64,000 nucleotides of DNA from Craspedostauros australis (Eukaryota; Bacillariophyta; Bacillariophyceae; Mastogloiales; Achnanthaceae), in assembly GCA_026770025.1 (NCBI GenBank), contig JAMXDE010000007.1, positions 1,550,001 to 1,614,000 of the forward strand. The letters are read 5' to 3'. This document shows positions 39,092 through 49,351 of the stretch, piece after piece (the stretch's first letter is position 1; every line of letters starts with the position of its first letter). A program made the translations under genes and the position numbers. The notes under the pieces were generated by a model. It saw nothing but the letters and a program-made list of their open reading frames with translations, did no database searches and was not told where the DNA came from.

Positions 39092-42000
39092 TTACAGCAT
39101 GCTTGGAAGGGAAGGTTCAGATGGATGCGATCCGTTGACCAGCCCATCGTTGTCTGATATTTGATCGTCGTTGTCGAAGTCATCGTCGAAGTCATCATCG
39201 TCATCGTCATTGCCTTCCACCAACGTATCTCGAGCGTAATCCTCCATCGCAATGTCGATGAATGCTTCATCCCGTTCGCGCGTGACTCTGACAAAGTATG
39301 GGACCGACGGATCGGCGCTCTGCGCATAATCAAATGTCGCAACATCCGCATCCATCAGGTATCCTTGCACAACTGCTTCGCTGATGGCATCCTCCAGCAC
39401 GCGTTGCACCGCCCTGCGCATGGGACGCGCACCAAATTTGCTGGCGGCGTGGCTGCCTTCCTGCACCGTCTGCTTCAGCAGCTCGGACGTCACGTTGATG
39501 TCCACATTGCGCTCGTACTTCGCCCGTGCCGCAATTTCCACCACCATCAGTGCCGCGATCAACGACAGCTCTTTGTACAGCAACGGCTGGAAGATTATGA
39601 TGTCGTCGATGCGGTTCAGAAATTCTGGTCTCATCTGTGATTCTAGTTCACGTTTCACGACCCTTGTGAGTTTGGTGTAGAGCTGCGTCTGCGTCTGTGA
39701 TGAGCTGGCGCTGCCACCCTTGCCGCCATTCGTCTGCTGCGCATTCGATTTTCGTTTGGATTTGTCCACCAATGCCAACACCTTCTGGCTGCCGATGTTG
39801 GATGTCATGATGAGCACCGAGTTCTTGAACGAGACAGTTCGCCCTTTTCCGTCAGTGAGAATACCATCCTCCATGACTTGGAGCAGCAGATTCAGCACAT
39901 CGCCATGCGCCTTCTCCATCTCGTCGAATAGAACCACAGAATGCGGCGCCCTTCGAATTGCTTCTGTCAGCTGGCCACCTTCCTCCTGTAGTTACGAAAG
40001 ATGTTCGTTTCGTTCCGTCATTTGAGTAGAGTCCCGCTGGTCAGAGGATGTGGGACAGAGCGCAGCATTGTTGCGGTGAGTGGGACGGAAGTCCAGCAAG
40101 GGCGTTCGGCACAGCATCGCAACGTCGTATCATAGTCTCTTGCATAGATGGGTAGGAGCGCAACACCAGCATTCCAATTCATACAAGGTGGACTTGCAAC
40201 GCAGTTACAACGAGAGAGCATCCCCGACAACGACGACGACCACGACCATTCATACTTACATATCCGGCGTATCCTGGTGGTGGTCCTGTGAGACGGCTGA
40301 CTGCATGCTTCTCCATGTATTCCGAGCAATCGATGCGGATCAAGTCCCTCTCCGAACCAAAGTATGTGTCGGCCAAAGTCTTGCAAAGCTCCGTCTTGCC
40401 CGTCCCCGTCGGACCGCAGAACAGGAAGGATGCTGTTTCATCCATTATGTGAATTGCATTTGCGTTGGCACATACACGCAGTCAGGCATGGTACACGCGT
40501 GATTGCGTCCGTGGGTTCAAATGGAACAGAGTACCCGTGTGAGATAGCGGGTTGACGAAAACTCAATGAAAACTCATGTGTCCCCATTCAATGTCGAATT
40601 CGATCGGGACCGAATCAGAATGCACCTCCACGTACACGCTGCCAAATACGCAGACCGACAGCAACAGTGGCAATACCAATACCATGGCGATAATGACGAT
40701 GGCGTCGATGAAAACAAGTAGCAAATCTCTCACACTCACCAATTGGGCGCCTCGGATTCCGAATCCCCGTGCGCGCTCGGCGAATGGCCTTGGCGACGGA
40801 TCGGATGGCGCGTTCCTGTCCCTTCACACGTCGTGTCAAGTTGTCTTCCAGATGCTGCAATCGGCTCATCTCGCCCATCTCCAATTTGCCGACAGGGATG
40901 TTGGACCATTCGCTGATGACGTTGGTGATTTGGGTCTCGTCAACGACGGGATCTTGCACATCTGTGTCCCTGCGGGACAATGTCGCCAACGCACCGGCCT
41001 CATCCAGCACATCAATCGCTTTGTCCGGGAGGAAGCGATCATTGATGTACCGATCCGACAGCTTGGCGGCTGCTTCGATGCTCTGTGGCGTAAATTCGAC
41101 ACGGTGGTGAGATGCGTAGAATGGGACCAACGCTTTCAGGATGTCGATAGTTTGCTCCACCGACGGCTCCTTGATGAGCACGGGTTGCAACCGACGTTCC
41201 AAGGCCGGGTCCTTGGAAATGAAGCGGTTGTACTCCGTGATGGTCGTCGCGCCCACGACCTGCAGCTGACCGCGTGCCAGGTAGGGCTTGAGCATGTTGG
41301 AGGCATCCATTCCACCATCCTCCGTCGAACCTGCCCCGATCAGCGTGTGAATTTCATCCAAAAACAAGATGATGGGCCGCGATGCGCTCTCCTGAATCAG
41401 CTCCTCGATGAGGATGCGGAAGCGTTCCTCGAATTCGCCTCGGTACTTGCTGCCCGCGAGGATGGCAGCCACCTGCGTGGAGATCATGCGATGGCCTCTG
41501 AGGATGATGGGGCAGGCATCGGATACCAGCAGCTGTGCCAAGCCTTCCGCGATGGCCGTCTTGCCCACTCCGGCCTCACCGATCAAGCAGATGTTGTTCT
41601 TTCGCCGTCTTGCCAAGATGCGCAAACAGTTCGTCAGTTCGGTGTCGCGCCCGTGCACAACGTCCAATTCACCATCTCTGGCTTGCTGTGTCATGTCGAC
41701 GCCGAATTCATCCAGGAAGGCAGTGCTCTGTCCACCAGATGGTTGCTTATCCGCCCCGCCGTTGCTGCCGCTGCTGATCTTGGTGTTGGCATTGATTTTG
41801 GACCGGTTGACGCTTCCTTTGGGCGCTGACGTTGCGGATTGCGTGGATAGCTCGCCAATCTCCTCTGCGGTCAGCTCGTCCGTAGTAGGCGCCTCGATCG
41901 TCTTGGATGCCACGTCTGCCCTCGCGGCAGATGCTGTCGCAGGTGGGTTCCGTTTCCTCATCATCTTGACTGCCTTGGGCGGTTCCGCCCTCGCGGGTCG

Positions 42001-42822
42001 ATCACGGCCCTTCGCGAGCTCGTCCAACAGGAAGGTGCAGATCGCGTTTGGTTGATACGTCGCATTGAGATGGTGTATCAGCCGAATTGCCTCATTTGGA
42101 ATGTCATCATGATTCTGGGCATCAGACTGTTGCCGCGCTGTTTGGCTGCCTTGATCACTTTCATCGTATTCCAGCAACGACAGCAGGATATGCTCGGACC
42201 CGATGGACGTGGATCCCATCGCTTCGGCGATACTACCAGCACCATGCAACGACGTCTGCATGGAGATTGCGCACGGTATGTCCTGTGACGATTTGAAATC
42301 CGAGAGCATTTTCTTTCGGGTGCGCTGCGAGGGATCCATGTCTTTGTACGCTCGCAGCAACGTCTTCGTTTGCAGGTCGTACCGTTCCAACGTCGAACGC
42401 GCTTTGCCTGGATGCTGACACAGTCCCAGCAACAAGCAGGCATTGTCGATTTGATCCTTTCGCAATGCATGCGCGTGAGTTTGGGCGACGTCCAACGCCT
42501 TCGCGCAGTCCTCGGATAACCTCGTGAAGACGATGGCACGCCGTTGCGAATGGAAGCTGCGTCGGTACGAGTACGAAGGAACCGTGAGGGGCTGTCGTCG
42601 GAACCACGGTGGTGACAATGATGCCTGTTCTCGTGTGCTGTGTCCGTGCATGGCATGGTGAGACGTCTTGGGCGCGAATGCAAGAACTGGTGCAGATGCG
42701 ATCATCATAGCCACCACCATCATCATCATCATCATCATCATCGTTGTCGTAATCGCTGCCGCTGTGGCAAGCGACGTTGCGGTCAGCGTTGGTGAGATGA
42801 TATCCCTCGATGTCGATCTCAT
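39092..42822 (-). CDS. ClpC/ClpB-type AAA+ chaperone, three exons, predicted plastid (1049 aa)
   Basis: Exons are 42822-40740, 40432-40260 and 39985-39092. Introns are 40739-40433 (GTGAGT..AACAG, phase 1) and 40259-39986 (GTAAGT..CTACAG, phase 0). Both joins restore family sequence: [13 protein letters not shown] and [18 protein letters not shown]. The start is the first ATG of the frame. Residues 1-48 form a signal peptide containing eight consecutive Met, and VLA|FAP at 46-51 is the diatom plastid presequence motif. Then come a degenerate Clp-N domain (about 85-190), NBD1 with Walker A GEAGVGKT (about 412) and DEIHTL, a short middle region, and NBD2 with Walker A GPTGTGKT (701-708), DEMEKAH and a GSQ sensor block. 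RPIASF favours ClpC over ClpB. It is an ATP-driven unfoldase, probably acting in the plastid stroma with Clp protease. The C-terminal tail is an Asp run. Lineage-specific linkers are acidic and low-complexity. Confidence 0.88.
42715..42745. repeat. (CAT)n trinucleotide repeat in the ClpC signal peptide
   Basis: About eight cat units read on the minus strand as ATG codons, coding for consecutive Met in the hydrophobic part of the signal peptide. Length may be polymorphic. Confidence 0.85.
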
Positions 42823-43040
42823 GTTTGCTGCTGTGTGTGCGCAGGAGCCGTTGTCGTGGATCACGGTGACTCCCAATTCGATTCAGTTTGACACCTCGCA
42901 GGTTGATTCAGAGCCCTGATCCACGTCGATGGTCAGTAGATGGAGTAGATTGCGACGTTGGTGGATCGGTGTCTTCCTTCCTCACAGAACACTGGCGCCA
43001 ACATCATTGCCATCACGAGAGAGGAGTGTTCGTCGCGTCG

Positions 43041-43110
43041 CCCATCAAAGAAGGCCCCTCATCGTTTGTCTCCAAAAAATGATCTTTGTTCCTCACATTT
43101 TTTGATGGGT
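43041..43110. other. Two alternative hairpins between ClpC and LRR gene 1
   Basis: CCCATCAAA (43041-43049) pairs with TTTGATGGG (43102-43110). CAAAAAATG (43073-43081) pairs with CATTTTTTG (43096-43104). The right arms overlap, so only one hairpin can form at a time. No function known; chance cannot be excluded. Confidence 0.55.
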
Positions 43111-43766
43111 TGTTGGCATCGCACGGTATCACGACAGACAGAAGAGGAGACGAAATCGATTCATTCGACTTTCTGTCATCGAACGGAGGAACTATCATCC
43201 CACAACGCCCAATGGGCTTTCGAGCCGTTGGAGCCGCATGTTTCGCGTATCCCTAGCGTGAACCTCAATTTATGGTGAATATTGTGTTGAATCAGGCTTA
43301 TTCTTCACGTTTACGACTAGGGCTCATACATCAGAAGGTATCCAATTGCTCCCTTCGTTTCTCCGTCGAACAACTCATTCTCGCGCGCAAAAAAGCACAA
43401 ATGTCTTCTTGTTGGTTGTTGTGCCAGAAGCGCCAAAGCCCAACAGAGGATCGCCAGATCTCCATCCAACACCCTTTCGGCACCGTTTGCGCGGGCGAAC
43501 GAAAAGTCGCTGCGGCAGAACACAAACTATCCAAAGTACTCCGGCGCTGAACTATGAGAGAGAGAGAGAGAGAGGTAGCGTGACCATCACAGCTCGACAT
43601 CATCTGTGGAGAGAGCAGAGTAGCTCAAGACACACTCTGCACGGCAAGCAACAAGACAACAAGACAAACGAATAAGCACATAAAACAAGAACCTTGTCCA
43701 GGCCAAAACAATCAGCAGCCACATTGAGTTCTCCATCAATTTGCTCGCACAAGTGTTCCTACTCAG

Positions 43767-43804
43767 ACTCATACTCATACTCATACTCATACTCATACTC
43801 ATAC
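43767..43804 (+). repeat. TCATAC hexanucleotide repeat
   Basis: About six tandem tcatac units, just before the LRR gene 1 ATG, probably in its 5' UTR. Confidence 0.85.
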
Positions 43805-43822
43805 CCACGCTCATACAACACG

Positions 43823-46139
43823 ATGTCCCGACCATACAGCGACAACCCAGGCTACGCCACGAGGCATTCGTACGATGTGGACTTGGATCCGGAATCGGAC
43901 GAAGACAGCGCAAGCGAGAACGACGATTCCAACCTTCGCGCCCGCGCCCGCAACACCGGCTTTGGTTCTGGCGGCTTCGGCTCCGGCAGCTACCGCGACT
44001 CTCCCGATGACGACGATTCCGTGAAGGAGTCCGCCATGGCGAATGCCCGTCGCTTCCTGATTGACGGCGACGACGACTCGCACAGCCCGGACGCGTCGGG
44101 CGGCTTTGGTGCGCGCACGACGAGCGGACGTCTAGGCAACCGCCGCGATCCCTTCCAGGTCGATCAGCGCGTCAACCTCATGGACATGAACCGCAGCGGC
44201 ATGCCGACGAACCTGTCCGGCACCGTGTCGCGCAAGACCAAGAGCCGCGGTGGCATTATGGGCATGTTCCGCGACAACGACGACGTCGAAGCCAAAGCCG
44301 GGACGCATCTTTCGGGCGCCGCCTACAGAGATGGAGTCTACAACGACGCTGCTGGATCTGCGCCGGAGGACATGGAGGAGTACCTCGCCTCGAAGCACCA
44401 TCGGACGGTCCCCGTGCTGGGCTCCTGCCTGCACAATCGACGCATCTGGTGCATGGCTGTCGTCGCGGTCGTCGTGGTCGTGCTCGGACTTCACCTGACT
44501 GGCGGAGCCGACGAGGGCGTGGCGCCGAAGCAGGCCGACACATGGGAGAATCACGTGGACAGAGAGCGCTACGAGAAGGCGCTCGGCAACATGCAGACCG
44601 ACAACATCCTCACTGAGGAAACGAACGCCTTCATGACGTTGCAAGGCACGCCGCAGAACAAGGCGTTGCGATGGGTCGTGGCCCAGGATCCCTTGAAGCT
44701 CGACGTCAGCAGCGAGGAGTTCCGATTGCGGTACCTCTACTGTGTCATCTACTACGGCACGGGAGGCGAGAAGACGTGGAAGGCGGACAAGAGCAAGAAC
44801 TGGCTCACCGAGAAGCACGTCTGCGACTGGGACGGAGTCTCCTGCAACACGTCGCAAGAACCCTTGCAGCTCAATCTCACCGATTTCGGTTGCAGCGGTC
44901 CGTTGCCTCTCGAGGTCCTGGACTTGGATGTGGACACTCTGGATCTCACCAACAACAGGCTGGAGGGGTCCCTGCCACGCGAACTTGGCAAGAGCAACAT
45001 CGTCAATCTCATTCTGGGAGGCAACCTGTTCGTCGGGGCCATCCCGCCCGAACTTTCCCGCAGTCAGGCTCTGCGCAAGTTGAGTTTGGAGAACAACCGA
45101 CTTTCCGGCACCCTGCCGCTGGAGTTGGCCATGCAACATCCACCAAAGATGACCACCATCAACCTTGGTGGCAACAACCTGAAGGGCCGCATTCCAGATT
45201 TTTCCATTTACACAGATATGGGTACGTTGGTGACAACTCTGCGGTAGTTCGCCTGTGTTTGTGTTCGTGCCTGTGCGCGTGTGGGCGGGTGGACGGATGA
45301 AGTTATGCAACCCAACTCAACTCATCTCATCTCACATTCTCCATTATTCCTGTGCTTGTTCCCCATGTTCGAACATTCCTTGCGTATGTTTTGTCGCAGA
45401 GTACCTCATGTTGGATCGCAACGAGCTCTCTGGTCCCGTCCACAAGAACTTGGGTGTGCTATCCAACCTCCGTGAATTGAGGCTCAATCAAAACCATCTG
45501 ACGGGAACCATCCCTCGCTCTCTCACGACCATGTCGAACCTCAAGATCCTTGATCTTTCCGAAAACAAGATCCATGGTCACATCCCCGACATCATTGCGA
45601 GCCTCTTCAACCTCCAGGAACTCATCCTGTTCGACAACAACCTGACCGGCAACCTCCCTGTTCATCTCCTGGACGACAAGAACCACATGCTGCGAGATAT
45701 GCAGCTGCAGAAGAACAAGCTGAGCGGTGGCATCGCACCTGGCATCCGCAACCTCGTCGCGTTGCGCACTCTGCGTTTCGATGACAACGGGATCACCGGC
45801 CCCATCCCCAAGACATTCGCCGAAATGACCGAACTCGAGGAGCTTCGATTGAACGACAATGAGATGACGGGCCAAATCCCAAGCGAACTCGGCGCCATGA
45901 CGAAGCTCGAGCGGCTCCATCTGGAGCACAACGGATTGAAGGGATTCATCCCGTCGGAATTGGGTGGCATGGTCGCGATGCAGTCGCTGCGCGTGCATGA
46001 GAACCGATTGACAGGATCCATGCCCAATCAAGTGTGTGATATTCCGGGCATCCTGTACATCTCCGCCAACTGCGATGGCAAGCACGCGATCCAGAAGGAG
46101 CCATACGTCGAGTGCGAGTGCTGCACACGCTGTTTCTAA
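43823..46139 (+). CDS. Single-pass membrane LRR protein 1, two exons (712 aa)
   Basis: Exon 1 is 43823-45221, the intron 45222-45399 (178 nt, GTACGT..TCGCAG, phase 1) and exon 2 45400-46139. The join reads YTDM-E-YLMLDRN, in register with the LRR repeat. The cytosolic N terminus (about 1-205) is disordered and acidic, with NARRFL (74-79) and VDQRVNLM (113-120), motifs shared with LRR gene 3. One TM helix (about 206-225, AVVAVVVVVLGL) follows, then a linker with a Trp/Cys cap (CDWDGVSC). About 13-15 plant-type LRRs (LxxLxLxxNxLxGxIP) follow, and the protein ends in ECECCTRCF-stop. There is no kinase domain, so it is receptor-like or structural. Signal-anchor topology puts the LRR in the lumen or outside. 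Ligand and partner unknown. Diatoms have many such proteins. Confidence 0.88.
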
Positions 46140-46486
46140 ATACTCATAAGGCAGACGCACGGTTGACGATGATCAGCATCGTCGACGTTGATGAAAGGCA
46201 GAATGAGCGAGAGACCAACCTCACGCAGAACGCCCACTCCTACAAAGTGTAACATTAGCAATGCATGTAATACAACCTTCATGTCGCTGGTGCATTCGAG
46301 ATGTAAATCTGTGCGTGTGTGTTTCTCTCTCTCTGTCTCTCTCCACATGCTTGTTCATGTAGTACATACTATTATATGTGATTACGGCAACGCAGAATAG
46401 AATTCTTCGTTCGTCTCGCCCGACCGCTTGCATTCAGCGCGCGATCTGTCCAATCTGCCTTGCACCCCTGACATTGCTTGCCAACT
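46140..46486. other. Convergent intergenic, LRR gene 1 and LRR gene 2
   Basis: 347 bp between convergent ends. It holds a tctctctctgtctc tract (46321-46345). No gene. Confidence 0.55.
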
Positions 46487-48563
46487 CTAGTAACATTTGG
46501 AACAGCACAAACACTCCACGTCGCCGCCGCCGGTGCTCTTGCAGTTGACCGTGAGATGCTGCAGTATCTGTTCCTGATTGACGAGCCGACACACTTCGGC
46601 TGGCATGGTGCCGGTCAGCTCCACATTTTCGTGCAGCTGCAAACTGGACAGGCTGGAGAGCTTGCCCAGCGCCGATGGGATGGCGCCTTCGAATTGGTTG
46701 TTCTGCAGATGGGCCGTCTGCAGTTTGTAGAGTCGGCCCAATCCGGAGGGGATGGCGCCCGTCATGGCGTTGTTGTTGACGTGCAGGTGCTTCAAATCGA
46801 CGAGCGACGGCATGCTGACGGGGAAGGAGCCGGTGAGCTTGTTGGTGCCGAGGTAGAGGGACTTGAGCTTGGTGAGGGTGGTGAGGAGGGTTGGGAAGGC
46901 ACCCTCCAACTCGTTGTGATCGAGGCGCAACGATGTGAGGGAGGAGAGGTACTCGATCTCGGTCGGAATAATGCCGGTGAAATCATTGACGTGCAGGGAC
47001 AGTTCCGTCAGGCGCGTTGTTTGGGTGAAGATGGTGCCTGGAATTGGCCCGCTCAATCCGGCGCGGTCCAAGAGCAAGATTTCTGTGTTGACCATCATCC
47101 ATCCATGTCGGGTTGTGCAAGTGAGTATGGTGCGTGAGTGAGTGTACGAGTGAGTGTATGAGTGAGTGGACGCGTTTGAACAGATGTTTGTGCAGATGTT
47201 TGACACGATGATGGTGATAACACACTCACACAAAAAGGAGAGTCGATGCAAATATAATGATGGACTTACCAAGCTTGGTGAGCTCACCCAAGGCCAGCGG
47301 AAGGGAGCCTTTCAGAACATTGAATCCCAAACGCAAGTCGACGAGATCCGTCAGCTTGCTGAGGAAGGAGGGCACTTCGCCACTGAAATGGTTGCGATGC
47401 AGGTTCAAGACGGACAAATGCTTCAGGCCCCCCAAGTCGGGGATGGTGCCGGTGAAGTCGTTGTAGCCGAGATTGAGGATGCGCAGCGATTCCAAGGCGA
47501 CGATATCTTCGGGGAGCCTCGAGACCAGCTTGTTGTGCGACACGTCGAGTTCGTGCAGACGCTGCATGGTGCTGTAGCCCTGAGGAAAGAGGCCGTCCAG
47601 ATTGTTGCGGCTGACCTTGAAGATGCGAATGATGGGCCACTTGGCCGGCAGGGCGCTGGGAAGCACGCCTCCGACGAGGTTGTCGGAGATATCGAATTCC
47701 TGGATGCCCGTGAAGAGCTCGATCTCGTTTGGAATGACGCCGCGCAGCTTGTTGGATGGCAGCTTGATGATGTTGATTTCGTCGTTGGCATCGAACTTGA
47801 AGGGCGCGCGCACGGTGCCGCCTTCCTCGTCGACGTCGACGTTGTCGACCTCGTTGTGCGTGAGTTCCTGCGGAGCGTAGCACTCGATTCCGAACCAATC
47901 GCAGTAGCCGACCTGCGTCATCCAGTTGTCCTCGATCGCCCAGGGCGCGACGTCGGTGCTGCCGCTCGTCTCATCGATGTCGTGGAAGGAGAAGTACATG
48001 ACGGCGATGACGTAGCGATTGGCCATGTACTCGTCGTGGACCGCGAGCTGCGCGTCATCCAGATGCGACGCCCAGCGCAGGGCCTTGGCTTGCGGGGAGT
48101 TCGGATCGTCCAGCACCTCCTTGGCCGTGATGCCGCGGTTGCTGATGGCGTCGGCCAGTTCATCGAACCGCGCCTGATCGAAGCTGCGCTTGGGCTCGTA
48201 TCCCGGCAGCGCCGTGTTGGGGAAGCTGCGCTTGCTCCTGCCGCTGTCGCTGCTGTCATCGTCGTCGTTTGTGGTGAAGAGGACGATGACGCCCACCAAG
48301 AAGCTGACGAGGAAGACGGCCACGAGGCCCACGGTGACCCAGCGTCCGCTGAAGACGCTGCGGCCGCGCTTGGAGATGAACTCCTCGCCCTCCATGTCAG
48401 CGGCATCGCCGTAGTCGATCATGTTGTCCACCATGCCGCTGCTGCGGGAGCTGGAGGCGCGCGCGTTGTTGCGCTGCATGCCCACGGGGGTGCTGCCTCC
48501 CGCATGGGACAGCGAGGTGCCTCCCTCTGCGTTGAAGCCGCTGTTTGGTCTGCGTGACGACAT
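46487..48563 (-). CDS. Single-pass membrane LRR protein 2, two exons (629 aa)
   Basis: Exon 1 is 48563-47270, the intron 47269-47083 (187 nt, GTAAGT..ACACAG, phase 1) and exon 2 47082-46487. The join reads GELTKL-E-ILLLDRA. An N-terminal Ser/Arg/Asn-rich cytosolic part (1-74) precedes one TM helix (about 75-98, GLVAVFLVSFLVGVIVLF). A Cys-capped linker (CDWFGIEC) and then plant-type LRRs follow; two or three are poorly conserved at 255-330 and the rest are regular. The C-terminal end is VECLCCSKCY-stop, as in the neighbouring paralogues. It lacks the NARRFL and VDQxVNLM motifs of genes 1 and 3. It lies opposite in strand to both neighbours, so the cluster is +,-,+. The shared intron position shows common descent rather than convergence. 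Function inferred only as surface or luminal protein-protein binding. Confidence 0.87.
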
Positions 48564-49351
48564 GCTTGGAGTGCTTCTTCTGTGTTGTGCAAGTGAATGT
48601 GTTCTTTGTGGGTCTCCAGGTGGTTGTTGGATGGAGACAAAGGCAGGAGATGCAGGAGATGAAGTGGTGGTCTACTGCCCGTTCACAGTTTTGGGAAGGT
48701 CTCTTGTTGTTTGCTTGCTGGTTGTTTTCTTCGTGTGTCTTCACGCTGTCGTTGATGCTGTTCTCACAACAGATAGATTCGTTGGACAAGACAGCGCGCC
48801 ACCGTGATTTTCATGCTGTTCTGCTTCGCGGGACACGAAAGATCGTTCGCCACAAAGCAACTTCGTGCCCAAAGGGTCATCCAAATGGCTTCTGAAACAC
48901 CGTGTAGAACCTCGTACTGAATGTACGTATGGGCGTAATGCATCAATCCAAACCAGCCCTCTTTCTCACTCCGCGTTTGCGTGGGAGAGTCGGAAGGATC
49001 TTGGTGGTTTTTGCGCACTTCGAGCCGTTGCACTCGCGCAAAGAGGGGCGATGGCACGGTACCATACGTACCAATCGAGTGCCTGTGACCGAGCACAAGT
49101 ATCCGCACCGAAACTGGAGCAAAGAGCAACCGAAGCACAAAGCAACATCATCCGCTCTGTGACAACGCTCCATTCAGGTTGCCAGATCTCCTTCTCTTGT
49201 TCTCAATAGAAGCTGCGGACGACAACTCCATTGTGCGCGTAGAGTAGATCGTAAGGTGTCATCGACTCCAAACAGCACAAGAAGCAACAGCAATAAGCAA
49301 CAGCACAAGAAGCAACAGCAAGACAAGTCTTCACCAAGAAAAGTCATCACC
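48564..49351. promoter_or_regulatory. Divergent intergenic, LRR gene 2 and LRR gene 3
   Basis: 0.79 kb shared 5' region. The last about 70 bases (49265-49340) are an A/C-rich leader of caagaagcaacagc repeats before the ATG at 49352. No motif identified. Confidence 0.45.

Larger units (their letters stand above)
42823..43822. promoter_or_regulatory. Divergent intergenic region, ClpC and LRR gene 1
   Basis: 1 kb shared 5' flank of two divergently transcribed genes. It carries two overlapping perfect 9-bp inverted repeats (43041-43110), a (ga)n tract near 43556-43577 and tcatac repeats at 43767-43804 that end close to the LRR ATG. No TATA or known motif could be assigned. Confidence 0.5.

Noticed and set aside
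42823..42876. ClpC start at 42876
   Set aside because: That codon is TTG; the first ATG in frame is at 42822 and gives a good signal peptide.
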